64,000 bases of DNA. Source: Hirudo medicinalis (taxonomy: Eukaryota; Annelida; Clitellata; Hirudinida; Hirudinidae). Location of the stretch: contig MPNW01000240.1 of the NCBI GenBank assembly GCA_011800805.1, forward strand, positions 60,375 to 124,374. The letters run 5' to 3'. A program made the position numbers and the translations under genes. The notes under the pieces were generated by a model, which saw only the letters and a program-made list of their open reading frames with translations, did not search any database and was not told the origin of the DNA. Shown here piece after piece: positions 50,101 through 61,826 of this stretch. Position 1 is the first letter of the stretch; each line of letters opens with the position of its first letter.

Positions 50101-53100
50101 GACATATAAATTATTTTAACTGAAACGTTTTAATTTTGGAAAATCATTTCAATTTCCTCACTTTGACGAGCATTTCGAAGGCGAAGATAATGGTGAAGAT
50201 GTAGTTGGAGGTCGTTAGGAACAGTCTTTCCTGAAAATTATTCATTCATTCATTCACTCACTCACTCACTCACTCACTCACTCACTCACTCACTCACTCA
50301 CTCACTCACTCACTCACTCACTCACTCATTTATTTATGAAGTTTAAAATTAAATCGATGAACATCTTTAAATATAATTGACATCAATAAAAACTAAGACA
50401 TTCTTCCATACAATAATTGGATTTTTATTTAAAAACGAAAAAATTAAAGTAAAAAATGAATTTGTAATTTATGAAAACTTACGACAGAGTCGTTTGGAAT
50501 GTCTGGTCTTTCCATGGCCAGCGTGATGCAGTTGAATGCTATGCAGAACAAGACGCAGTAATCGAACCATTGTTTTGACACGAACCAAATGCACAACTTT
50601 CGGAATCTGCGTTCGGCATAAGACTTGTTTTATCTCGAATAACGTAAAACAAAAGAAACATAAATCTCTGAAATTGTGTCCGTGATGCCAGAGTATATTT
50701 ATTCGACGTTTCAAAATCTTCTCGTCATTTTAACATCAGTCTAAGGAGTGTTTCGTAAAAGACATCTTTTGAAACCATTACTGAGATGCAACTCAAGTTC
50801 AAGTTCAACAGAACATTTCAAATGATGCTCAGAAAAAAAATGTACTCAGCTTGCACACCTGTTTGTGGGAGGAAGCAGGTAGAAGGCGAAATCAGACCTG
50901 GTGACGAAACAACCGGTAGGCTCCGGAATGAGCTTACGGAAGCAATCCTGGAAAGAAGCTTTTACCAATAATGCCGACTTCTCAGGAGGCATGCGAGTAC
51001 GATTAAAAATTGCTAGCAATATATTTATTTCTTTGCTAATACTTATTTAATCATTTTGCTTATTATTAATAATTGTAAATAATGTAGATTGTGACATTGC
51101 CATCATCCACAACTTCATCAAACAACACGAAACTGAGATGTTCAACCTGAGAAGCAGGTTTATGGAATTATTTGAAAATTAGAAATATTTTCTAGCAAAA
51201 ATCTGACTTCAACCCTTCAATCTGTTGCTAATTTTTATTTATTTCTCTTTAATCTTTTAATGAGGAAGCATAAAATTATTTTTAATACTAAATAAGTGTG
51301 CATCATGATCAGTACTAATGTTTGCATTAAATAAATTAATAATTTAAAAAATAAATATATTGCAAGAGGAACCATATCGCATGATAAGAGGTTGTTGCTG
51401 TGGTTTGACAGTGAACCACTGTACCAGTCATCTATTGTGGCCCAACTGTTCTTTCTGAGGAATTCATCTCGAAGTGACAAACTGCTCATAGAATGCATAG
51501 ATGTGTTGCCCTCGGAAGCTGAATTTCATGGTTTACAAGTTTAAAAAATCAGTTTCGATTAAATTCTCAATTTTGAAAAAGATTAAATAATTTAATTTGA
51601 AAAATAAATTTAGAGCAAAATTATATATCAGCGACATTAAACAAGACTAAGCTTTAAAGTTGTTTTTATTTCTAAATTTTCTTCGAAAATTTGAACGAAC
51701 CCCTTGTGTGCGTTGAGTGGCGTTGAGTAAACAAGGCTCCCCGATCATCAAAAGCATAAGTGTGTCTTCTTGAGACGTGAGTGGCGTGTTGCGAGTCGTC
51801 CGGTTGTTGTTGAGATTGTTGTAGTTGTTGCAGCAGTTGTTGGTGTTGTTGTATATTTTCCAGCACGCAACCTGCCAAGGTGGGCATCCTCGTCTGAGTG
51901 CTAATTTTAGTCTGAGCAACCGTCGATCTACAGAAACGTGAATCTTTCGTCACAAACGGCGCTATTGTGGAGAATGAATTAAAATGCATACATCTGAGGA
52001 AATGAATTGGTTTTCTTGTCGCAGAGGGGTTTTTCCTCGACAAAACGTTCGTCACTATCCGACGCATCCTCCTCAAAATGTCGGACTCTAGGAAACCAGC
52101 TGGAGTTGACCGCGTATTTTCTGCTTGGTGGAATGGTCATGGAAGCAATCCTCTTTTGTCTGTCGCTGGGCTTTCAGAAAGATTTAAAAGCAGCGAGGAT
52201 GAATTTCGTGAATAGCGCTTGGATCGGAGAAATTATTTGTTTAAACCATGACGTTCAAAAGATAGACGACAATTGTCTCCTATTCCAGTTATACCTTTGG
52301 CAGTTTTGCGAGTTTTCTCTCAATATATGGAGCCTCGAGGGGCAATCCCTGAGGCAGTCTGTTGTCGGTTATTGAGTCACGGACAGGTTTGGTTGCTAAA
52401 GCATTCTCACTCGGAGAGGTGTGCGGGGTGGCCAGTGGGGTGGCAACTGTCCTTGTGATGACTGGTAAGTTCCTGACTGTTCCCACGACCAGAGGAGAGA
52501 AAATTCTGCTTTGCTTTGTGCTTCTGCTGCTTTCGTCTGCAACAGGAAGGAAAAGAAATTCGACCTGGACAAATTGTCGCACTTTAATGTTTCGGCATAA
52601 ATTCCAACGCAGACGACTCCGGGCTTACGCGGCTGCGACCGTTTGGTCAGTTGATGAGCCATTAACGGCGGTGACAAGAGCTGGTACGAATTTTAAGCAG
52701 AACCGAGCTTCGAATGCTTCGTCATACCTCGCGACATCTTGTTACTCTTCACGTCCAGAGCTATGGACTTCTTCCTCTTCATGTCATTAAGAGCTGCTTT
52801 GATCATGGCGTCCTCCCTCATTCTCTCCTCGCCCTGTAGAATGTTTTGAGTACTTCAAGTTTTCTTTGATTTATGACTGGAAGTTGAAAGTAAACAGACC
52901 TCGGCAGAAAAGCCTTCCACGAGAATGGCCACGAGGAGGTTAAAGAGGACGTAGTTGCCGAAGGTCATGAGAGCAATGAAGTAGAGGGCAGCCCAGGCCG
53001 AAGTCATCGACATTCCGGTGTACAGGACTTCATTCCAATCTTCCTGGGTGAGAATCTTTGGAATGGATTAATAATTTTTATAAGTTGAGAATACGTGCAA

Positions 53101-56100
53101 ATTGCCTTGGAAACGGTGTGCAAAATTTTCGAGCGGAAGTGTCCGGTCGTTTAGTTTTTATTGGAGCTCATAAAGCTGGTTGTTGAGGCCACCTAGGGCG
53201 GTGAGTGAACTTTGGAAAAGAAGTTCCATGCTTATCATCTCCAAAGATCATCGGATTCTAATAAAAATTGAGTGCATTTTGATTGCACACGAGAATATAT
53301 TCGTGTCGTAGGAAAACGAAAAAGAAAACCAGGATCATAAAGATGTCTCTTAGCGAATCTCATGATTAACTTGTAACTTCTCCAACCTGGAAGACTGTTA
53401 TAATGGCCCAGAGAAGACTGTCGAAATTCTTCCTTCCGCAGCTATGCTTCGATATGTAGACGGAGTTTTTATCGCAGAACTTGCAACCGAACAGGTTCAT
53501 TCCCAGAATGCTGGAAGAACGATTTTATGTTAGAAACGTTTCTCGCATTCCATCCAATGACTGGCTTTGAAATTAATTTGATTTCATGAAAAAACCATTT
53601 GTTACTTAAAATGTTATTGATGGCTAAACCGCATGATTGCGCATTGTCGCTATAAATATCACGGAAAGATTCAATCCAGTGAGACATCTGTTTTTTTTTT
53701 AATTTCGATCTATTCGTTTTAAATCAACAAAAACACTAATTAATTTGATTTCGTAATAAAACTTCCAACAAACGATGAACTGAACCTGAAAATGAAGATG
53801 AAAAGACAAAGCAGAGCGAAGAACGTAGCAACGTTGTCCATGGTTTTGAGCATGATGAGGAGTTGGTAACGGAGAGCTGGCAGAAATCTGACTAATTTGA
53901 GGATCCTGAGGAGTCTGAAAGTCCTCAACACCGACAGACCTGCTGTTTCCGTTCGATAGAAAAGTTCGGTGACACTGCGGGAAAATATTGCCGAAATGAG
54001 TGACAGACGCGTGCTACGCCATATTTCCTACATTCATCTTTACGTGTCGTCGAGCGCGGCAAATTATTCTCGCCGTAGAATGGAGCTTCACAAGACAAAG
54101 GGCAACATAAAAGACCAACCTGACAATGACTATGAATCCATCGAAGGCGTTGAATCCATCCTGGAGGTATTCGCAGATCCCATGAGCCACCAACTTGAGC
54201 AGCATTTCCAAGCCGAAGAGCGTGGCAAAGAACAAGTTGCAATTTTCGAGGATTGTTGTGAATGCTGGAGGCTGAAAACGTGAAGAAAAATTGATCCTGC
54301 GCGCGTGAATCAGTCGGTGTCGCCAAGTGGTTAGCGTGCTGAAACGCAATTCCATGGATATCCAACGTCTGTTCCAATTGTTTTATGTGCAATTATATTT
54401 TATGGAGGCGGGAATAAATGGACGGAATAATTTGAAGATAAAGATGATTTCATCGATATCGTGCAATGTTTCCTAGACTCGTTGTGTTTTCGACCGGCGT
54501 TTCTCGTCGAAACATCCTCGTAATGAAACGTTAAAACCTCATGAACTGCGAACCATCCAACAATAAATCACTTGGAGCCACCTTGGAAAGTCTTAAAAAT
54601 TCACGGGATATATTTTTCACACCTACTTCTCATTTTATAGTCTGCCTATCGATCTTTGTCCCATGTTTATTGAAAGATGATTAATAGTCCGCGAACTTGG
54701 TGCTGCTAATTTTGGTGCCGGTTAAAATCTAATTCTAACAGCAACTCTCGCTTAACCACCGGCAGTTGTCACACACTACAAGCATTTTCTTCTTCAATTC
54801 CTTGGAAACTCGGAACTACCTGTTCTACTTCCGTCCTCCGATTTATGCCGAATTAATTATGAATGTCTGAGCAATTTAAGCATGACATATTTTCCTAGCA
54901 AGTTTACGATGGCAATAACGTGATCATAATGCACGACAATAAAATATGAGGGATAACTAGCAACAGGAATTAAGTCCACAGGGCATAAAATATGGCGGGT
55001 CCTCGTGTCTCGTATTCGCCGTAGCAAAGCTCGGTTTAGAGAGTTCTTAGCTGGCAATACATCAACGCAACTCTTCGCTGGCCAAGCGCAGAAATGATGC
55101 GTTCCTGAATGATTGATCAACTGCTTCGACAGACCTGGTTGTGGTACTCGATGCCCATGCTGATGGAGTTGATTAGAATGGCCAAGAGGATTCCACGCTG
55201 AAAGTACTTGCTGTCCACAATGCACTGCAGCTTCTTCCTCAGCCACAGGAAATGGCCTGGAGATCCAATAAAGATTCAATTAATATTGCGCAAACAAATT
55301 AAACTTCGACCTTCCTACGGTGAGCGATTTATAACAAGATTTTATGTAAGAATTTTTTAAGAAGTTTCGCTTAGAAGCCGTCGCGACTTCTCCTGCATTC
55401 GCGACGTTCGAATGCTACCGGGTCTCCTCTCGTCTTAGATGGAATTTCCCGCATGTTTGCCCAGAGAGTAATGAATTCGTAGGTTACCGAGTGCTTTGCA
55501 ATTTTTCCTCTTAAATATTCTGATCCACTTTGAGGTTTTGTGAGATTCAGAAGATGAATCCGACTCTGCTCCTGCATCTTTTGAACTTCGTTTCAAGCCG
55601 CGTAGCGTGGAACTCGGAGCTGAAGTCGGGAAATAAAAATAAAAATGTGAAAAAGTCCATTTCTGACCATTCAAATTATTTAGCCGTAATCCTTGCCTTT
55701 TTGCACTAGATGCGTCGATTCGGCAGGTTCTTTCAGAACTTCCGCAGGTCTTCTCTGATACATTTGCTTGACGTACTGGTTTGGTTGCGGATACTGGGGA
55801 TTCTGCTTGTACAGGCGAGGCTGGGGACTGTATATCTCGCGATAATTCACTCGATTTGTGAGGCGACTTTGACTCAAAGAAAGCCTCGCAGAGGCCGGAT
55901 GTGTACCTATCGTGTTTCGAGCTGGCACGATGAGAAAAGCCGAAGACGTGGTCAGCAGAACTTGAGAACTTCTCCTCAGTTGTCTGGGAACCGTTTGGAT
56001 TTGTTGCTGGATTTGTCGTTGTAGTGGCACGAAGTTGGTTCTCTTGCACGTGTCTGATTCCTCCTCACTGAACGAAGACTCCATGGAAGAGGAACTGCTG

Positions 56101-58399
56101 TTCGTGATCGCAGGTTGTCGAGAGATGTACATGGTTTTGGCAGGGGAACCAATTTCTGATATTTCCGGACTCGCTCGAGGAGCCTCTTTCCTATGAATCT
56201 GTGCCCACAATAAAAAAAAAGATATTTTTTAAATGACATCGTTGCGAATAGTTTAAGAATCATTATTTACTTTAAAAATTTCAACTCACTTCTGCCATTT
56301 CAACGTCCTGCGAGGTTCTATGGCCAGCGTAGAAAACAACGTTTTCGGCAGATTGGCCCTTGATGGGCAATGTTTCTCCAGAGATATGTGGTTGAGAAAC
56401 TCTTGAGAAGGCAGGATTCTGAGACTTCCACCGGACCTCTTCGGTACTGCAGTGTCTCAATCTCCTAAGACGATATTCCTTTAGGTCGGTACTGTAGGAC
56501 ACGCTGCTCTGACTCCTTCCCTGAGATTTGGAACGTTTCGAAGAGGATTTCTGACAGCAACATTTACACTTGTTGCTCTTTTTGTCTGATATGTTTTCAG
56601 AGCAGAAGTTGAATCGCTCTCTGAAAGGCTGGATTATTGATATCCGAAGGAAGTTCCGTGACTTTCGGTGTGTTTTGCGGATGAGATGAGCAATACAGCG
56701 AATGAGCTGTCATTAGAATTTACAGTGAAATTATTTCATTGAAATAAAAATTCTGACCTCAATGAAAGTTAGACGCGCTATTAATTTTAGTTTGATTGTT
56801 ACCTGAAGGTAGCATCCTATTGGTTCTCCTTCGCTGGCATCCAACTGCTGCTGCTGTTACTGGATCTTTGGTAAAGTCTCTCCTCTATCATCTTCTCCGT
56901 TTCTCGTTTTTTGGTCTCTGCGAATTGAGTCGCTATGACGACCAGACACAGGTTGATCATGAAGAAGGCCCCTATCTGAAGTCAATCATTTACATCCATT
57001 TTTTAATAACGATTTTAAATCCTTTATGAGTTCTCTTCATTAAAGCCATTAGTTAGTTTCACATTTTGACTGCTTTACACGAGAGCAGGAGCCTCTTTTC
57101 AATGTTCCTGCTTTTTATGGCCGTTGGGGTCGTGAATTGATCTGAGACATTCGTTGATAATAAGTCAAGGGACGACCTGTTGTCTCAGTAATTTATCACT
57201 TTCCTCGACTTTTTCTCTGGTTTTACGAACACGAAAACTTTGTTTACCTCCTCGCTTATAATAAACGAATGTCACTCAGACGTCCGCAAATCACCCAACC
57301 CGCGCAGCCCATCAGGCTGCAAGTGTTGCATGGAAATCAATCAATCACTTGACTCGCCGGTGTGGATTCTTCCACCATCCACAAATTATGTCCACCTTCG
57401 TGAACTTTGTTGAGAGATCAAATGCCTTCGCTGATCTTAAATTCCTTATCTGAATGATCGAACTTCACGTTTTCTAACGAAAAACCGACGTCATTCTAGC
57501 AGAATGTTTTGCTTTCAAGTCAGTGTCAGTGTCGGGAGAAGGCTTTGGAGGACATGCTTAAGTGTGCAACGTCATGGATGAGTGCCATCCACTGTTAGCC
57601 ATAGATCAATAGATGCAACAATTTTCCAAGTTTCAAATATGTTATCTCAATTAAATATTTACATTCAACAATTCTTATTTCTGCAAAAGCTGGAGTGTTT
57701 GATAAATGGCTCACAGTCAGAAAAAAAATGTTGATGTTTACAAAAATGGCGTAAAAGAAAAATTTCCTCAACAATTTGTGTCCGAAAACGAGGAGTTATG
57801 GAAAGACAAGACGTTTTTGTATCCACCTGGAATATTTCAAAGGCTGAAAATGAGCACCATCTATCACGCCTTTCCGTCATACAAAACTGTTCCATCATCG
57901 TAGCCATCCAGAGTCTCCAAATAACTGCTGCCCTTTTGTTTCGTTTCATTCAGAGACCCTCAAGATCCAAAATCGTCCTCTGTTGTTTTATCTGTTATCA
58001 CCAAGACTTTGGCATACTATATTTACTGTTTATTTGTTCAATGTAAAAGCATGGGACGTTTTAATACAATGAACCGTGGTCAGAAATGTGGGTGAGAGAC
58101 TTTTTGAAGCCGTGTGAAAAAAAATGTCGTCTGCTGATTTCGACAGAAGTTTGAAAAAGTTGGGGAATGTTTAAACATCTTGGAAACCAACGAACACTGT
58201 TTAATGCAACTCACGTGTCCAAGGCAATTTAAACTAACAAATTTAATTAACAAATTATGAAGTGAATTATCAAAAAAAAACAAAAACAAATAAATGAAAA
58301 ACTCACGACAATAAGAGCTACGAAGTACATCCAATCCCAAAACGAATGAGCATCTTGGATGTAGTACATGATGTCCACCCATCCTTCCAAACTTATCAC
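44150..58399 (-). CDS. Cav3: Cav3-type (T-type, low-voltage-activated) calcium channel alpha-1 subunit, 5' part outside window
   Basis: About 32 exons encode domain I pore to stop. Minus order: 58,307-58,399; 56,803-56,975; 56,290-56,628; 55,488-56,198; 55,135-55,256; 54,120-54,271; 53,786-53,974; 53,387-53,510; 52,900-53,055; 52,728-52,833; 52,629-52,680; 52,295-52,529 (end approximate); 51,992-52,170; 51,701-51,927; 51,373-51,518; 50,859-50,947; 50,483-50,606; 50,162-50,230; 49,735-49,919; 49,482-49,608; 49,090-49,221; 48,622-48,711; 48,099-48,291; 47,633-47,784; 46,746-46,855; 46,508-46,638; 46,290-46,439; 46,031-46,152; 45,592-45,747; 45,149-45,256 (donor uncertain); 44,658-44,982; 44,150-44,508. 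Selectivity residues read E, E, D, D: VISLEGW, LTQEDW, ASKDGW, ATGDNW. That EEDD pattern marks T-type channels. S4 segments of II-IV are clear (for example [28 protein letters not shown]). The III-IV linker lacks the inactivation motif of sodium channels. The II-III linker is Gln-rich, and the C terminus keeps RIHSLP. It is a plasma-membrane channel for low-threshold calcium entry. Exon 56,803-56,975 is one base short, and 55,488-56,198 needs an internal frame change. Confidence 0.92.
46995..47041 (+). repeat. Intronic repeat pair, copy 1
   Basis: TATGAACTGAAATGTC followed by TTTTCATAATTACATGG and TTTAACTA; near-identical to 49,351-49,398 in another intron of the same gene. Confidence 0.6.
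47288..47520 (+). mobile_element. tRNA-derived SINE family A (copy 2), interrupted by family B
   Basis: TTTGCAACCCAGCCTGCA resembles TTCGCAACCCAGCTTGCA of the copy at 23,893-24,062. The element resumes after the inserted SINE with GGGGCACTATATAAATGG. It is truncated at its 5' end and lies in a Cav3 intron. Confidence 0.65.
47328..47456 (-). mobile_element. tRNA-derived SINE family B (copy 2) nested in a family A SINE
   Basis: Minus-strand head CATGGTCTAATGGTTACGAC fits an RNA polymerase III A box, and GGATTCAAATCC fits a B box. The tail ends AATAAACAACGGCAACGGC. The 14-bp sequence CCAGGGAGCGCCCT occurs directly on both sides (47,314-47,327 and 47,457-47,470), a target-site duplication typical of LINE-driven retroposition. 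Confidence 0.75.
49351..49398 (+). repeat. Intronic repeat pair, copy 2
   Basis: TATGAATTGAAATATA followed by TTTTCATAATTACATGG and TTTAACTA, matching 46,995-47,041 at about 37 of 40 bases. Confidence 0.6.
50240..50335 (+). repeat. (CACT)n microsatellite beside a splice acceptor
   Basis: About 18 near-perfect CACT units (50,255-50,328) edged by CATT units. On the Cav3 sense strand it reads (GTGA)n and ends about 25 bases upstream of the acceptor of exon 50,162-50,230. Confidence 0.92.
54305..54380 (+). repeat. Possible tRNA-like fragment
   Basis: GGTGTCGCCAAGTGGTTAGC resembles the start of a serine-type tRNA including an A box, but no proper B box or cloverleaf follows. Probably a decayed SINE head. 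It overlaps the intron upstream of exon 54,120-54,271. Confidence 0.3.
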
Positions 58400-61300
58400 C
58401 TTCGATTGAAAACATTTTTTTATTTGCTTTCGCTTTTAAAAGTAAAATTTTTGTTTCAAATTAAAAATTGAAAGCATTTGCCGCTCCTTGGAAATGTCCA
58501 ATTCCTTGGTGTTCGATGAGTGATTTTTGGTGTACGAACACATTATCTTATTAATTTTTTATAAGACATTGCAAATATTTTCACGATCAATTTTATTTTG
58601 GATTTATTAAATTATTAGTTGGATAAATTTCAAATAATAATCTATCTAATTTCTTTTAGAATTCCTTTAAGTCGTCATACTAACGTCATTTCAAATATGT
58701 CTGCTTAGCATCGTGTCAAAGATATCTGCTTAATTTGATGCCCCTTCTAATAAAGCATGTCCAATAACTTTCACTTTTAAGCAAGACACGTGTGCATCCA
58801 CACGGGAAGATGTTTGATCGATTGAAAGAAGTGAGGATTGAAAGTGTCCAATCAAATTAGTTCATTCCTAAAGATGGCGGACAAATCGAATAAGGACACC
58901 TTCAACCCAGGGGCATCGGGTTTGGACCTCGCGTGATTTGCGGGGTCCCATGTGTCTGTCCACTAACAAATCTTCTCATTGGCCGTTTCCCGCGCACCTG
59001 CGATTTCCGCACGTGAACGAACGCTTTACCTCCTTCCTGAGGTGTTCGGCGACAAAAAACAACTTTGCCGCACTGTCGGTTTGTCACGTGACTTCTAAGG
59101 CAGCTTGACGCATCGATATGCCAAAGTAAAGCAAAGTTATGGAAGAGAAAGGATCCAAAAGTTGAATAAGAAATGTTCGCAAACATTCCCGATAAGAAGC
59201 AAGAACTTTGAGAGCTTCTCTTTCGACGCGTTCCTTCAGAAGTGCTGATTGGTGCTAAAAAGTAAGAAACAAGGTGAACGAAAATAGTCTATCGAATGAC
59301 TCGCACGTAGCAGAATAAATGGGATAAGATGTCGTGTTGGCATCTCTCTGCTGATGCGACAATTCGTTAGCATCCCGAGATGATGGATGATAAAATGATG
59401 ATGTTGCCTTACAAATGAGTCCCGGTGTTAATTGTTTCGCGAAATTGCTTCCCACTGACGTGGAGCAGAAAATTTTGAAAAATGTTTGATCGATATGAGA
59501 ATAATTTTGAGCTTCAGATGTGGCTGAACGTTTCTTGAAGTGAACATTGCTTCAAACCGATTCAAAATCTTAATGCATATTTTGTTTAATAAATGTTCTT
59601 AATCTAAATAAATCATCTCGCTATTTTTTTAACTTTAGGCGATATTCGTTTTACAAAAGATTTTTAAACGGTTTCGGTTAAATTCCTGTGAAAGGAATAT
59701 TAAAGGATTGCCAATGAAGCCGATGATCGGTAATAAATAATTTCGATGTTTAGCAGATATAGTTATGGCTAAGCTGTGTGTTGAAGGGTAAGTTATTTCT
59801 ATGGCTAAATTGTATGGTTATGGATAAATTACATGCTTAAGGATGATTTAAGTTTTGGTTCACCTTTGATGCATGCAGTAGTTATGAACAATATTTACAC
59901 ATCTGCTGATAAATTTAACAGAATGGCATACAATTCCCAGACATGAATATTCATTACATTGAACGTTGGGAGGTTAATATTCGTGATTTAGCGAACAATT
60001 GAAATGTTTTAGGAATATCCACAATGCACATCATCATACAGGTAGAGCGATTGTTTTCAAGACAACGGCTTATAAATGGTTAGTATTGTAGAATGGTAAC
60101 AATGCATGGAAGGCCAAACAAATGCAGCACTTATGCTCCATATCACTGCTGATGCACGTCAAGATCCTGCCTTTTGTTGGGAGTTCGAGACAAGCATTTT
60201 CCAAATAGCGAGGCAAAACAATTCAACTTTGTTTTTAGAGGACATAGGATTTGTTTAAAAGTGAATTAACCATAGCAAAAAGTCATCAATTAAGTCATGA
60301 TTTGACGGACGGCTGACTAAAAGTTTTAGCAAGAAAAGCAGAGAATATTTGATAACTTCCTATCTGGTAAAGTTTTTATTCAACAAGAAATGGAGGGCTG
60401 CTATCTTGTGATGGAATTTATTCTCTGCCATAATCTGATGACATATTCTCGAGCAATCATCAATCAGGGACTCGGGCGTGGAATGGCGTCTCATCAACCT
60501 CATGCAATTTTCTATGAATGGTTGACAGGATGCCTCAACTAATGGGGACTTAACCATTGCTTTATCGCCCAATTTTCAGGCTTTGATCCAATAACTCTTG
60601 AAACTATTTCGCTACCTCGGTAGACTTTCTACTCATCCCGATATCTTCAATTTAAAACAATTCCTGTGCAATTATATTTTTCTTATACCTGAAAATTTAA
60701 GGATTAAATTTCCTTGTAAAAATCCATATTTCGAAATAAAGTCCTATCTCGATAAAAAGCCCCAGCTGGGTCGAATATTGCAAGAATTATTGATTGAAGT
60801 CCTTATGGAAAGTTAATTCTCCATCTTCCACGCGCGCACAAGCCGAAAAATGCAACGTTCCTGAGAAGAAAGAATATTTTTTTAGTGCTGAGATTTAAGG
60901 CAGGCAATTTCTTCCGACCTGGATAGCCTCCGAATGAGGGATGCCGAATGTCGTCATAAACATTTGTACGAGTGACTTCATTCTCGCGAGGATTTAGGAT
61001 TTCCCCCTCTGAAACACATCCCTTTGACTGAGGCCAGTAATTGTAAATAATGTTGGCAATGAGGCTTCCTTTGCTGAGCTGCCTTCAAACACCATCTGAT
61101 ACGACCTCTGAGGAATGATGTCAAAGTTTCCACTGCTCTTTCATCCACACGATAATGGAAATTGACGCTTGTTTTCGCTTGGAATGTTCATCTATATTTT
61201 CCTATGTTCTTGGAGGAATAATGTTTGATAAATTATCACTCCTAATGTTGCTATGCATTTGTCACATAATTTACAAATAATGACTGATCTGATTTGCGTT

Positions 61301-61737
61301 CAATATTTATGATCACTGTCTTTTTGTTAAATTACATGTTACCTTTTTAAAAATGAGTAAGAAATAAATATAAATAATATTAATAAGTGCAGTGCAACAA
61401 CGTAAGAACAATTGTTTTTATTCAACAACTCAAATAACTTAATGCCTCGGTCGTTGTTAGACGTTAAAGCACATCTGAAGGTCGAAGCATTGTGCTGTTG
61501 CAGCAATTTAAGTTTCACTTTTCGCACTATTTGCTCCGAAATTGATGGACATTAACATGCGACAGTGATGGAAAGCCACCGTCCATGCAAGCCTTCAACT
61601 CTTGAAGGCTCCAAGCAACGAGCGAAGGTTTCAGGCTGATTAGAATTTCAATAATAATGAGAATATTTCATTAGAGTGGAATTTATACTTCTGTCGCTAA
61701 GACGAATGTCCGTGTTGATGAGGTTTATTGACTGGTT

Positions 61738-61739
<2 letters not shown>

Positions 61740-61768
<29 letters not shown>

Positions 61769-61795
61769 AAGAAGAAGAAGAAGAAGAAGAAGAAG

Positions 61796-61825
<30 letters not shown>
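61740..61825 (+). repeat. (GAA)n microsatellite, about 28 units
   Basis: An uninterrupted GAA/AAG run of 86 bases inside the Cav3 intron. The Cav3 sense strand carries (TTC)n. Confidence 0.95.

Positions 61826-61826
<1 letters not shown>

Noticed and set aside
51070..51170. Possible extra Cav3 II-III linker exon
   Set aside because: Splicing from 51,373-51,518 to 50,859-50,947 is already in phase, and no frame here extends conserved sequence.
53511..53785. Alternative turret exon of Cav3 domain II
   Set aside because: The minus-strand frame with [14 protein letters not shown] has no pore-region cysteine pattern and no suitable splice sites.
57706..57903. 65-aa plus-strand ORF starting [10 protein letters not shown]
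   Set aside because: It lies antisense in a Cav3 intron, with no domain and no supporting splice sites.
60360..60816. Two ORFs of about 70 aa (minus then plus) as possible Cav3 exons or a small gene
   Set aside because: No channel motif, no usable splice sites in the needed phase, and no known family.
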